This document shows positions 1 through 8,277 of a stretch of DNA of 64,000 bases, one piece after another; the first letter of the stretch is position 1; each line of letters begins with the position of its first letter. The notes beneath the pieces are model-generated. The model saw only the letters and a program-made list of their open reading frames with translations. It did no database searches and was not told where the DNA came from. The translations under genes were made by a program, and so were the position numbers. The DNA is from Leucobacter sp. wl10 (lineage in GTDB: Bacteria; Actinomycetota; Actinomycetes; Actinomycetales; Microbacteriaceae), in assembly GCF_003569785.1 (NCBI RefSeq), contig NZ_KZ983992.1, positions 62,001 through 126,000 of the forward strand, read 5' to 3'.

Positions 1-524
1 GAGCACATGCCGCCCAGCACCTCGAAGCTGCGGCGCTCCTTCACCTGCTTGCCGCCCCGCTCCATCGTCACCGCGCCCGCCCCGCTCACGGAGGCCACGT
101 TGAACGAGAACGCGTTGGGCGAGCCGATGCGCGGCCGCCCCAGACGGGAGAACACGATGCGCAGCATCGCGTTGACGTCGGTCGCGGTTCCGACCGTCGA
201 GCGCGGGTTCGCCCCCATGCGCTCCTGGTCGACGATGATCGCGGTCGTCAGCCCCTCGAGCACGTCGACGTCGGGCCGCGACTGCGACGGCATGAAGCCC
301 TGCACGAACGCGCTGTAGGTCTCGTTGATGAGCCGCTGCGACTCGGCCGCGATCGTGCTGAACACGAGCGAGCTCTTGCCCGAACCCGATACTCCCGTGA
401 ACGCCGTGAGCCGCCGCTTGGGCAGTTCGACGCTGACGTCCTTGAGATTGTGCTCGCGGGCTCCCTGCACGCGGATGCGATCGTGGCGGTCGGCGGGGTG
501 CGTGATGGCGCGCTCGTCGGTCAT
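1..524 (-). CDS. UvrA-like ABC ATPase, N-terminal part (cut by window edge)
   Basis: Partial gene: about 174 codons are visible, and the rest lies beyond the left edge. The protein has the UvrA-type Walker A motif GVSGSGKSSL near residue 47, then the UvrA family motif NPRSTVGTATDV near residue 125. These identify a DNA-damage-recognition ATPase of the UvrA superfamily. The residues after Walker A (VFSTIAAESQRLINETYSAF) differ from housekeeping UvrA and match the shorter UvrA paralogues that often occur with, or act like, drug-resistance ABC proteins. The start ATG at 522-524 is the only good one near the N-terminus. Whether it takes part in excision repair or in antibiotic tolerance cannot be told from this fragment. 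Confidence 0.85.
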   Translation of the reverse strand, partial: MTDERAITHPADRHDRIRVQGAREHNLKDVSVELPKRRLTAFTGVSGSGKSSLVFSTIAAESQRLINETYSAFVQGFMPSQSRPDVDVLEGLTTAIIVDQERMGANPRSTVGTATDVNAMLRIVFSRLGRPRIGSPNAFSFNVASVSGAGAVTMERGGKQVKERRSFEVLGGMC

Positions 525-562
525 GGGCACAGCGTAGCGCGGGGGTCGGACATCGGGCTTCT

Positions 563-1360
563 TCATTCCTGATCGCCGCGGCCGAGGTGCGACGGGGCCA
601 GGCGGTAGAGCACCTCGGGCCGCCCCCGTCTCCCGTACCGGTGCGCCAGGTCGATGGCGCCCTCGGCCACGAGGTAGTCGAGGTATCTGCGCGCGGTCGC
701 GCGCGAGATCGAGCAGCGCTCGGCGAGCTCCGCGGCCGAGACGGCCGCGACCGGGTCGATGACCTTCAGCACGCGCGCGAGCGTCACCTCGGAGAGGCCC
801 TTCGGGAGGCGGGCGGCCTCTCCTCGCCCCTGCCCGGCGGCCGGCGCGGCGCGCGCGCCCGGGCCGCGCGGCCCTCCCCGCTCCCCCGAACCGGGGACGC
901 GGATCCTGCCCGTCGAGAGCAGCCGATCGATCTCGCCCTGCCCGAGCGGTCGATCGCGCTCGTTCCGCTCCCGGGCCCGTCGCTCGGCCCGGTACACGCG
1001 AAGGCGATCGCGCAGCATCTCCTGGGTGAACGGCTTGACGAGATAGCCCACGATGTGAGCTGCGAGGGCTTGCCGCACCGTCACCTGGTCCCGGGACGAA
1101 CTGATGACGAGCACGTCGGGGGAGCGCGCGCCGAGCGTGCGCAGCCGATGGAGCACCTCGACGCCGCTGATGTCGGGCAGCCGCATGTCGAGCAGGATCA
1201 GGTCGACCCCGCCCCGGCGGCCGCGCTCCACCGCTGCCTCGCCGCTGCCCGCCGCACCGACCAGCGAGAAGCCGGGAGCCCCCGAGACGAACCGGCTGTG
1301 CAGGGAGCGCGCACCGGGGTCGTCGTCGACCACGAGCACGCGGATCGTCTCGTCGCTCAT
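563..1360 (-). CDS. Response regulator of CitB/DcuR type (tricarboxylate two-component system)
   Basis: A 265-residue response regulator. The receiver domain covers residues 6-125, with acidic pocket D12-D14, phosphoacceptor D58 in LLDMRLP, and the switch lysine in VGYLVKPF. After a Gly/Arg/Pro-rich linker comes a C-terminal winged-helix DNA-binding domain (about 195-260; AELAERCSISRATARRYLDYL), as in the CitB, DcuR and DctR regulators of C4-dicarboxylate and citrate sensing. Its start overlaps the stop of the upstream sensor kinase (ATGA), so the two are co-transcribed and probably translationally coupled. Divergent placement next to tctCBA suggests that it controls that transporter; this is inferred from context. 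Confidence 0.92.
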   Translation of the reverse strand: MSDETIRVLVVDDDPGARSLHSRFVSGAPGFSLVGAAGSGEAAVERGRRGGVDLILLDMRLPDISGVEVLHRLRTLGARSPDVLVISSSRDQVTVRQALAAHIVGYLVKPFTQEMLRDRLRVYRAERRARERNERDRPLGQGEIDRLLSTGRIRVPGSGERGGPRGPGARAAPAAGQGRGEAARLPKGLSEVTLARVLKVIDPVAAVSAAELAERCSISRATARRYLDYLVAEGAIDLAHRYGRRGRPEVLYRLAPSHLGRGDQE

Positions 1361-2610
1361 CGCCTCACCGCCATCTCGAACGCGAAGCGCGCTCCGCCCC
1401 TCTCGGATCCGCCGAGCTCGATCGTGCCGTGCCGGGCCGCGACGGCCCGCCGCACGAGGTCGAGGCCGAGCCCCCGTCCCGTCCCCGTCGGATCCGGCTT
1501 CGAAGTGTAGCCGACCGCGAAGATCCTCTCCGCCTCCCGCGGATCGATCCCCGGCCCGTCGTCGTCCACCGATCCCCGCAGCCGGTCGCCGCTCTGCGCG
1601 AGCGCGAACCGCACCAGCGTCGCGCCCGCCTCGCCGCCGTTGCGGCAGAGGTTGGCCGCGACGAGCAGCACCTCCTCGTCGACCTCGTCGACCACGTCGA
1701 TCTCGGTCTCGAGCCGCGCCCCGAGAGCCCCGAGCTCCGCCCGCAGCGCCTCGATCGTCGCCCGGAGCAGCGGCTGTCCCGAGAGCGACTCGTCGTGCGA
1801 CCCGGTGAGCACCGGCGTCACCCCGTCGATGTAGGCGAGCGCCTCCCGGGTGTCGCCGTGCGAGACGAGGCCGTGGATGACGTGCAGACGGGTGCTGAAC
1901 TCGTGCGACTGCTCGCGGAGGGCCGTCGCCGTGCGCCGCAGCCGCTCGTGCTCGCGCGCGGCTCCGTCGAGGCGCCGGAACCGCCGCTCCAGCGCCGCCG
2001 CCAGCAGGGAGCTCGCGAGCGTGCCGAGCACGAGCGCGCCGAGCGCCCAGGGGAGGAGCTGCCGCAGGGCCTCGTCCCGATCGGCAGCGATGCGCGCCTC
2101 CAGTATGCCGACCGAGAGCGTGCCGATCACCCGGTCGGCCCCGTCGCGCACCGGCACCTTCGCGCGCAGCGTCGAACCGAGCGTTCCGGTCTCGGTGCCG
2201 AGGAACTCCTCGCCCGCGAGCACGGCCGAGTTGTCGGTCGACACCGGCTCTCCGCGCTCCGCCGCAGTCGGATGGGTGATGCGGATCCCCGCCGCGTCCG
2301 TGATCACCACGAACTCGACGCCCGAGGCGCGCTCGATCACGTCGGCGAGCGGCTGCAGCTCGGACGTGGCCCGCTCGCGACCCGCGCTCGACCCCTCGGC
2401 CTCGGCGCGCTGCAGCGCGCCTCTGACCTGGCTGAGCCCCGCGAGCGTCCTCGCGACGTCCTGCACGCGCTCCCCGGTCGCGGTGCGAACGCTGCGCTCC
2501 TGCACCGCCGCCGCGATGCTCGCCGTGAGGCCCACCGAGACGAGCACGATGAGGCTCGGCAGCAGCAGGACCGCCAGGCGCATCGCGAGCGGACGGATCC
2601 GAATCGCCAC
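1357..2610 (-). CDS. Sensor histidine kinase of CitA/DcuS type
   Basis: A 417-residue membrane sensor kinase. TM1 (about 10-32) and TM2 (about 185-205) bracket an extracytoplasmic sensor domain of the CitA/DcuS type. No separate PAS domain is visible. The dimerisation helix carries SHEFSTRLHVIHGL, the family motif around the phospho-His. The ATPase domain has DDGPGID (N/G1 box) and GTGRGLGLDLV (G2 box). The N box reads NLCRNGGEA, where the family usually has NLxDNAxEA. I chose the GTG at 2608-2610 because GAGGAGGT lies 6 nt upstream; an in-frame ATG at 2661 lacks such a site. It pairs with the overlapping response regulator and most likely senses a tricarboxylate or related organic acid imported by TctCBA. 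Confidence 0.9.
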   Translation of the reverse strand: MAIRIRPLAMRLAVLLLPSLIVLVSVGLTASIAAAVQERSVRTATGERVQDVARTLAGLSQVRGALQRAEAEGSSAGRERATSELQPLADVIERASGVEFVVITDAAGIRITHPTAAERGEPVSTDNSAVLAGEEFLGTETGTLGSTLRAKVPVRDGADRVIGTLSVGILEARIAADRDEALRQLLPWALGALVLGTLASSLLAAALERRFRRLDGAAREHERLRRTATALREQSHEFSTRLHVIHGLVSHGDTREALAYIDGVTPVLTGSHDESLSGQPLLRATIEALRAELGALGARLETEIDVVDEVDEEVLLVAANLCRNGGEAGATLVRFALAQSGDRLRGSVDDDGPGIDPREAERIFAVGYTSKPDPTGTGRGLGLDLVRRAVAARHGTIELGGSERGGARFAFEMAVRR

Positions 2611-2753
2611 CGTCGCACCTCCTCGCGGACTCTCCGTCGGGCCGTGAGCATCAAAGAGCAAAAAAGCGCATCACGTGGTCGAGACCGCTTACCCGTCTGT
2701 CATTCTAGTTACCGCAGTCGGATGACGATGGAGTCTGCACGAAGGAGTGGAAC

Positions 2754-3782
2754 ATGACGGCAGCATCGGCGGAGCGCGGGCAGGAACCGCCCGCCCGGAG
2801 ACGAACGGGGAGACTCGTGGCGCGCGCCATCGGCGGGCTCATCGCGGTGGGCGCCATCGGGATCGCCTCCTACGGGTCGGTCAGCTCGGCGGCGCAGGGC
2901 GACGACATCTCCTCCTCCATGACCGTCATCGCTCCCGCCGCCGCGGGCGGCGGCTGGGACGGGCTCGCCCGCGAGCTGCAGCAGGCGCAGAAGGCCAACG
3001 GCCTCGTCAACAACGTGCAGGTCGTCAACATGCCGGGCGCGGGCGGAACCATCGCGCTCGGCAACGTGTCGGTGCTCTCCGGCCAGCCGGGCAACATCCT
3101 CGTCGGCGGGACCGGCCTGCTGGCCGCGACCATCCAGTTCGACTCCGCGGCCACCCTCGACGACGTGACCCCGCTCGCGGTGGTGGTCGAGGAGTACGAC
3201 GTGATCGTGGTGCCGGCCGACTCGCCCTACAAGACCCTCGACGACCTCGTCGCGGCGTGGCGGGAGGACCCGAAGGCGCTGCCCTGGTCGGGCGGGGGCT
3301 CGTTCGACCAGCTCGTCGTCACCGACCTCGCGCTCGCCGCCGGCATCGATCCCGTCGACACGACCTACATCCCCTCCGACGGAGGCGGCGAGGCGATCCA
3401 GGCGATGCTCAACGGCACCGTCGCGGCCGCGGCCGGCGGATACCCCGACAACATCGACCAGATCGAGTCGGGCCGCCTGCGCGCGCTGGCCCTCGTCGCC
3501 CCCGAGCCCGTCGAGGGCATCGACATCCCCACCGCACGCGAGCAGGGCTACGACATCACGCTCACGAACTGGCGCTCGCTGTCGGCCCCGTCGGGGCTGA
3601 CCGACGAGCAGACCGGGTCGCTCGTCGACCTCGTGCTCAAGACCCTGGAGACGCCCGAGTGGCGCGACGCGATCGATCGCTACTACTGGACCGAGAAGGT
3701 CATCACGGGCGATGAGCTCGACCGCTTCCTCGCGGAGGAGCGCACGCGCATCGAACAGCTGTACGAGGAGATGGGACAATGA
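2754..3782 (+). CDS. tctC: Tripartite tricarboxylate transporter, substrate-binding protein TctC
   Basis: A 342-residue extracytoplasmic solute receptor of the TctC/Bug family. An N-terminal twin-Arg-like basic stretch (RRRTGR) precedes a hydrophobic signal anchor at about 24-46. The mature part has the family signature PAAAGGGWDGLAREL and the loop NMPGAGGTIALG, which in solved Bug proteins contact the carboxylate ligand. It is first in the tctCBA operon and overlaps tctB by ATGA. An AAGGAG site precedes the ATG. The ligand cannot be fixed from sequence; citrate or another tri- or dicarboxylate is the family expectation. Confidence 0.93.
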   Translation: MTAASAERGQEPPARRRTGRLVARAIGGLIAVGAIGIASYGSVSSAAQGDDISSSMTVIAPAAAGGGWDGLARELQQAQKANGLVNNVQVVNMPGAGGTIALGNVSVLSGQPGNILVGGTGLLAATIQFDSAATLDDVTPLAVVVEEYDVIVVPADSPYKTLDDLVAAWREDPKALPWSGGGSFDQLVVTDLALAAGIDPVDTTYIPSDGGGEAIQAMLNGTVAAAAGGYPDNIDQIESGRLRALALVAPEPVEGIDIPTAREQGYDITLTNWRSLSAPSGLTDEQTGSLVDLVLKTLETPEWRDAIDRYYWTEKVITGDELDRFLAEERTRIEQLYEEMGQ

Positions 3783-4384
3783 CGCCGTCGAACAACCCCA
3801 CATCGCTCTCGGCCGTCGTCGGCGAGGAGCTCGAGCTGGGCCGAGGATCGAGCCCGAACGCCGTGCTGGTGAAGCATCTCGTGATGCCCGCGGTGCTCGT
3901 CGCGTTCGCCAGCTACCTGCTCGTCGGCATCCTCACCATGCGGGTGCCGGAGGGCGTGGTGTTCCCCGGTCCTCAGTTCCTCCCCTCGATCATCGCCGCG
4001 GGGCTGTACCTCTTCGCCGCGCTGCTGATCGTGAGAGCGCTGCGAGAGCGCGCCGAGGCCGCGGCTCGGCGCGCCGAGGAGGCCGAGCTCTCGCTGCTCA
4101 CCGACGAGGAGGAGCAGGAGCGGGGAACGGGGGTCGGCATCGACTGGGGGTCGATGATCTGGATCGTCGGCTCCTTCGTCGGCTTCACGCTGCTGCTCCC
4201 GCTGCTGGGCTGGATCATCGCCGCGGCGCTGCTCTTCTGGTGCGTGGCGCGGGCGTTCGGGGCGAAGAAGCGCCCGGTCTTCAACATGCTGGTGGGGCTC
4301 ACCGCCAGCTCGCTCGCCTACATCGCGTTCGACATGCTGCTCGGGCTCTCGCTGCCCTCCGGCATCCTGGGTTGGGGGTTCTGA
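3779..4384 (+). CDS. tctB: Tripartite tricarboxylate transporter, small membrane subunit TctB
   Basis: A 201-residue protein with four hydrophobic helices (about 38-60, 70-90, 128-146, 150-165 and a last segment near 180-198), matching the poorly conserved TctB small subunit. A charged cytoplasmic loop rich in Glu (about 90-120) separates the two halves. It overlaps tctC by 4 nt and is followed after 1 nt by tctA, so the three subunits are made from one message. The call rests on size, topology and the fixed TctC-TctB-TctA gene order. Confidence 0.9.
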   Translation: MTPSNNPTSLSAVVGEELELGRGSSPNAVLVKHLVMPAVLVAFASYLLVGILTMRVPEGVVFPGPQFLPSIIAAGLYLFAALLIVRALRERAEAAARRAEEAELSLLTDEEEQERGTGVGIDWGSMIWIVGSFVGFTLLLPLLGWIIAAALLFWCVARAFGAKKRPVFNMLVGLTASSLAYIAFDMLLGLSLPSGILGWGF

Positions 4385-4385
4385 C

Positions 4386-5909
4386 ATGGATACGCTGCAA
4401 CTGCTCGCCGACGGCTTCGTCGGCGCCCTCACCTGGCAGAACCTGCTGTGGGTGGTGATCGGCTGCCTGCTGGGCACCGCCGTGGGGGTCATGCCCGGGC
4501 TCGGATCCTCGATGGCGGTGGCGCTGCTGCTGCCCGTGACCTTCGCGCTCGAGCCCACCGCCGCCTTCATCATGTTCTCCGGCGTCTACTTCGGCGGACT
4601 CTTCGGCGACTCCACCATGAGCATTCTCATGAACATGCCCGGGCAGGCCTCGGCCATCGCCTCCACCTTCGAGGGGCACAAGATGGCGCTCGACGGGCGC
4701 GCCGCCCAGGCGCTCGCGACCGCGGCCATCGGAGCCTTCATCGGAGGCTTCATCGCCTCGATCGTCGTGGTCTTCATGGCTCCGGCCCTCGCCGACTTCT
4801 CGACCCAGTTCGGGCCCGCCGAGTTCTTCGCTCTGGCGCTCTTCGCCTTCGTCGCCACGTCGTCGGTCGTCACGGACAACCCGGTGAAGGGGCTCGCGTC
4901 GCTGTTCATCGGGCTCGGCCTCGCGGTCATCGGCGTCGACGGTATCTCGGGGGCTCCGCGCTTCACACTGGATTCGCCGAACCTCTTCGACGGGGTCTCC
5001 CTCGTCACGGTGACGGTCGCCATCCTCGCGCTCGGCGAGGTCATCTACGTCGCGTGCGTCGAGCGCCACGTGGGCGGGGGCAAGCTCATCCGCCCGAAGG
5101 GCCGCCCGTGGCTCTCCGGCCGCGAGTTCCGGGAAGCGATGCCCGCCTGGCTGCGGGGCACCGCGATCGGCCTGCCGTTCGGCGTCGTGCCGGCGGGCGG
5201 TTCCGAGATCCCGACGTTCCTCGCCTTCGGGCTCGAGAAGCGGCTCGACAAGCGCCGCAGGCATCCGCAGTTCGGCCGGGGGGCGATCCGCGGCCTCGCC
5301 GCTCCGGAGGCCGCGGGCAACTCGACCACCGGCATGGCGATGGGCGCCCTGCTGGCGCTCGGCCTGCCGATCTCGGCGACCGCCGCGATCATGCTCGCCG
5401 CCTTCCGGCAGTACGGCCTGCAGCCCGGGCCGCTGCTCTTCGAGCGCTCCGCCGATCTCGTCTGGGCGCTGCTCGCGAGCTTCTTCATCGCGATGGTCGT
5501 GCTGCTCATCCTCAACCTGCCCTTCGCGATGGTGTGGGCGAAGCTGCTGCTGATCCCGCGCCCCTATCTCTACGCCGGCATCACGATGGTCTGCGCGCTC
5601 GGCATCTACGCGACGTCGGGCAAGACCTTCGACCTCCTGATGCTGCTCGCGATCGGGCTCGTCGGCTTCGTGATGCGCGCGGTCGACTACCCGCTGGCGC
5701 CGCTCATCATCGGCATGGTGCTCGGCCCGCTCGCCGAGACGAGCCTGCGCGACGCCGCGATGAGCGCGAACGGGGACTTCGCGGTGCTCGTGCAGGGGCC
5801 GATCCCGATCGCCCTCTACGGGCTCCTGCTGCTCGTCATCGCGTTCGCGGTGCGCGGCAAGGTCGTCGAGCGCCGCCAGGCGAGGGCGCGCGCGACCGAG
5901 CGCGTCTGA
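4386..5909 (+). CDS. tctA: Tripartite tricarboxylate transporter, large membrane subunit TctA
   Basis: A 507-residue polytopic membrane protein with about 11-12 helices, the ion-coupled translocation subunit of the TTT system. Family motifs are GVMPGLGSSMAVALLLP near residue 36 and, in the second inverted half, FGVVPAGGSEIPTFLAFGLEK near residue 262. The repeated Gly-Pro-Gly type motifs are thought to line the transport site. It ends the tct operon, and no good hairpin terminator follows. With TctC and TctB it should take up a carboxylate driven by an ion gradient. Confidence 0.95.
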   Translation: MDTLQLLADGFVGALTWQNLLWVVIGCLLGTAVGVMPGLGSSMAVALLLPVTFALEPTAAFIMFSGVYFGGLFGDSTMSILMNMPGQASAIASTFEGHKMALDGRAAQALATAAIGAFIGGFIASIVVVFMAPALADFSTQFGPAEFFALALFAFVATSSVVTDNPVKGLASLFIGLGLAVIGVDGISGAPRFTLDSPNLFDGVSLVTVTVAILALGEVIYVACVERHVGGGKLIRPKGRPWLSGREFREAMPAWLRGTAIGLPFGVVPAGGSEIPTFLAFGLEKRLDKRRRHPQFGRGAIRGLAAPEAAGNSTTGMAMGALLALGLPISATAAIMLAAFRQYGLQPGPLLFERSADLVWALLASFFIAMVVLLILNLPFAMVWAKLLLIPRPYLYAGITMVCALGIYATSGKTFDLLMLLAIGLVGFVMRAVDYPLAPLIIGMVLGPLAETSLRDAAMSANGDFAVLVQGPIPIALYGLLLLVIAFAVRGKVVERRQARARATERV

Positions 5910-6008
5910 TCCCGCGCGGTTCGCGGTCTTCCGAGGTCGCGATCGGCCCCCGAGACGCGCCCCGGCCTCGGGCGCCGGTGCCGCCCGGCCCCCGGTGCCC
6001 GAGGCCGA

Positions 6009-6014
6009 TACGCT
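6009..6014 (+). promoter_or_regulatory. -10 box TACGCT of a probable leaderless promoter
   Basis: TACGCT is followed by 6 nt and then the ATG at 6021. No Shine-Dalgarno sequence fits, so the transcript probably begins at the start codon. Confidence 0.5.
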
Positions 6015-6020
6015 AGGGGT

Positions 6021-6866
6021 ATGAGGGAGGAACCGGGGCGGCTCCGAGCGATGCACCTGTCGGCCGCGCTGCTCGTCTGCCTCGCGGCCCCGGCGTTCTT
6101 CGTGCTCGAGCAGCCGGTGCTCGGCTTCGCGCTGCTGGTGGCGGGGCTCATACTCGCCTGGGGCGCCGAGCAGAGCTCCGGCCGCATGGCCCGCCGGACG
6201 CCGTCCCTGCTGCGCGACCTCTCCCTCATCGCGATCGGGCTCGCGATCGTGCGCACCATCCCGCTCGCCGCCGGGCTCGACGACTGGTCGATGATCAAGT
6301 TCACGCTCGCGCTGGGCGGAGCGGTCGCGGTGCCCTACGCGGTATCGCGCTACCTGTACCGGGATCGCGCCACAGCCTTCCCCTGGTTCGGCTCCGGCCG
6401 CTGGGGTCGGCTGCACTGGGGATGGCTGGCCGCCGCGCTGGTGCTCGCGTGGCTGATCCTGCCCTGGTACTTCATCTCCTCCGGCGTGTACCTCAACTGG
6501 CCCGTGGTCGACACGCCCGAGCTGATGGCCCGGCTCTTCATCGGCGTCGGCGCCGTCGGCATCTGGGACGAGCTCTTCTTCATCGGCACGGTTTTCACCG
6601 CGCTGCTGCGGCATTTCCCGCCGTGGGCCGCCAACCTGCTGCAGGCGATCGTGTTCGCGTCGTTCCTGTGGGAGCTGGGGTACCGGGCCTGGGGGCCGCT
6701 CCTCACGATCCCGTTCGCCCTCATGCAGGGCCACGTCTACCTGCGCACGCGCCACTCGCTGGCCTACGTCGTGACGGTGCACCTGCTCTTCGACGCGGTG
6801 GTGTTCGCCGTGCTGGTGCACGCGTACAATCCGCAGCTGTTCGACGTGTTCCCCACGGCGCCGTAG
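6021..6866 (+). CDS. CPBP-family-like integral membrane protein with degenerate motifs
   Basis: A 281-residue protein with about eight hydrophobic helices. The C-terminal half resembles the CPBP (Abi) family of intramembrane glutamic proteases: WDELFFIGTV near residue 191 corresponds to motif 1 (normally EExxxR), FASFLWELGYR near 215 corresponds to motif 2 (normally FxxxH), and HLLFD near 253 fits motif 3 (HxxxD/N). Motif 1 keeps one acid pair as Asp-Glu but lacks the Arg, and motif 2 lacks the His. The protein may therefore be a non-proteolytic relative. Convergent with aroQ. Its function is unknown. Confidence 0.65.
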   Translation: MREEPGRLRAMHLSAALLVCLAAPAFFVLEQPVLGFALLVAGLILAWGAEQSSGRMARRTPSLLRDLSLIAIGLAIVRTIPLAAGLDDWSMIKFTLALGGAVAVPYAVSRYLYRDRATAFPWFGSGRWGRLHWGWLAAALVLAWLILPWYFISSGVYLNWPVVDTPELMARLFIGVGAVGIWDELFFIGTVFTALLRHFPPWAANLLQAIVFASFLWELGYRAWGPLLTIPFALMQGHVYLRTRHSLAYVVTVHLLFDAVVFAVLVHAYNPQLFDVFPTAP

Positions 6867-6904
6867 GGCGGCGGGCCGTGGGCTCCGCGCCGGATCCGGA
6901 CGCC

Positions 6905-7345
6905 CTACCCCGCGATGAGCGCGGCGAGGCGGCGCACCGCGAACTCGTAGCCCTGCACCCCGCAGCCCACGACCACGCAGGCGGCTATGCCCGAGACGTA
7001 CGAGCGGTGGCGGAAGGACTCTCGGGCGTGCACGTTGGAGATGTGCACCTCGGCGACGGGCAGGGCCACGCCGGCGAGCGCGTCGCGCAGCGCGATCGAC
7101 GTGTGCGTGAACGCCCCAGGGTTGATGACGATCGCCGAGCAGTCCTCGCGCGCGGCGTGGATCGCGTCGATCAGCGCGCCCTCGTGATTGCTCTGCACGG
7201 CCCGCACATCGAGGCCGAAATCGCCGGCGACGCGCGAGACGAGCACCTCCACGTCGGCGAGGGTCTCCTCGCCGTAGATCTCCGGCTCGCGCGTGCCGAG
7301 CAGGTTGAGGTTGGGGCCGTTCACCAGCAGGATCCGTCTGGACAT
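6905..7345 (-). CDS. aroQ: 3-dehydroquinate dehydratase, type II
   Basis: A 146-residue enzyme that converts 3-dehydroquinate to 3-dehydroshikimate in the shikimate pathway. Type II signatures are [17 protein letters not shown] at the N-terminus (active-site loop with catalytic Arg and Tyr), [15 protein letters not shown] and [17 protein letters not shown] with the conserved His residues. I chose the ATG at 7343-7345 because GGAGGG lies about 8 nt upstream and the domain begins there; an upstream in-frame ATG would add 54 unrelated residues. Divergent from trmB across 143 nt that contain a short tandem repeat (CGGGATCG, about 2.5 copies, near 7451-7474). Confidence 0.96.
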   Translation of the reverse strand: MSRRILLVNGPNLNLLGTREPEIYGEETLADVEVLVSRVAGDFGLDVRAVQSNHEGALIDAIHAAREDCSAIVINPGAFTHTSIALRDALAGVALPVAEVHISNVHARESFRHRSYVSGIAACVVVGCGVQGYEFAVRRLAALIAG

Positions 7346-7476
7346 GATGCGCTCCCTCCGCGTCGAAGCCGTACCCCCATCGTACCCGGGCGGATCCCGA
7401 GGCGGACCGGCAATCCGCGGAGGGGAGCCTGGCGCGCCCCGGCAGCCGTCCGGGATCGCGGGATCGCGGGATCGGC

Positions 7477-7482
7477 TACCGT
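7477..7482 (+). promoter_or_regulatory. -10 box TACCGT of a probable leaderless promoter
   Basis: TACCGT lies 6 nt before the GTG start of trmB at 7489, with no ribosome-binding site between. Confidence 0.5.
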
Positions 7483-7488
7483 AGACGG

Positions 7489-8277
7489 GTGACCGACCAG
7501 CAGCCACTGCCGCCGAAGAGCTTCGACCCCGGCACTTTCCGTGACCGGCCGGTGTCGTTCGTGCGGCGCAGCGGCCGCATGACGCCCTCGCAGGCGCGCG
7601 CCTGGGAGCAGCATCGCGCCGACTACGTGCTCGACATTCCGCGCGGACGGGCGGCCACGAGCGTCGCCGACGGCGTCGCCGGCGATCCGGAGCGCATCTT
7701 CGGGCGCAGCGCCCCGCTGGTGGTCGAGGTGGGCACGGGGCAGGGGCACGCGATCCTGCACGCGGCGGAGTCGCGCCCCGACAAGAACTTCCTGGGCGTC
7801 GAGGTGTTCCGCGCGGGGCTCGCCCGCACCATCATCCGGGCCGAGCTCGCGGGGGTGAAGAACCTGCGCCTGGCCGAGGTGAACGCCCCCGAGCTGCTCG
7901 AGAAGTACCTGCCGGCCGGGTCGGTCGACGAGATCTGGGTGTTCTTCCCCGACCCCTGGGCGAAGGCGCGCCATCACAAGCGGCGCCTCGTCAGCGCCGA
8001 CTTCGCGCGCATCGCCGCGCTCGCGCTGCGCCCCGGCGGCGTGCTGCGGCTCGCCACCGACTGGGAGGATTACGCCGAGCGGATGCGCGAGGTGCTCGAC
8101 GCCGCCCCGGAGTTCGAGCGCGACTTCGAGGGGGAGTGGGCCGAGCGATTCGAGGGGCGCGTGCTCACCGCCTTCGAGCGGAAGGGCGCCGAGAGGGGGC
8201 GCGCGATCCGGGACCTCGTGTACCGTCGCGCGCAGCGACCGCCGATCCGTCCGCCGGAGAGTACCGTGGAGGCATGA
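7489..8277 (+). CDS. trmB: tRNA (guanine-N7-)-methyltransferase
   Basis: A 262-residue SAM-dependent enzyme that makes m7G46 in tRNA variable loops. The SAM site is [12 protein letters not shown] (about 75-86). [15 protein letters not shown]-type and [19 protein letters not shown] motifs (about 147-165) are the TrmB signature, with the PDPWxKxRHxKRR substrate-binding loop. The N-terminal ~60 residues are the actinobacterial extension. It starts with GTG at 7489, favoured by the -10 box just upstream. Its stop overlaps the ATG of the next gene. Confidence 0.95.
   Translation: MTDQQPLPPKSFDPGTFRDRPVSFVRRSGRMTPSQARAWEQHRADYVLDIPRGRAATSVADGVAGDPERIFGRSAPLVVEVGTGQGHAILHAAESRPDKNFLGVEVFRAGLARTIIRAELAGVKNLRLAEVNAPELLEKYLPAGSVDEIWVFFPDPWAKARHHKRRLVSADFARIAALALRPGGVLRLATDWEDYAERMREVLDAAPEFERDFEGEWAERFEGRVLTAFERKGAERGRAIRDLVYRRAQRPPIRPPESTVEA
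8262..8267 (+). promoter_or_regulatory. -10 box TACCGT inside the 3' end of trmB
   Basis: TACCGT is followed by 6 nt and the ATG at 8274, the spacing seen at other apparent leaderless genes here. It could give the downstream gene its own transcript. A competing SD-led start exists at 8325. Confidence 0.35.

Noticed and set aside
1429-2757. Very long open frames opposite real genes (for example plus-strand frames over the sensor kinase, minus-strand frames over gcvP, argS and metG)
   Set aside because: They are Arg/Ala/Pro-rich translations with no family motifs, caused by high GC; the opposite strand holds clear genes with conserved motifs.
6021-6866. Phage abortive-infection gene because of the CPBP/Abi name
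   Set aside because: No phage or defence neighbours are present and the catalytic motifs are incomplete; the family is mostly unrelated to defence.
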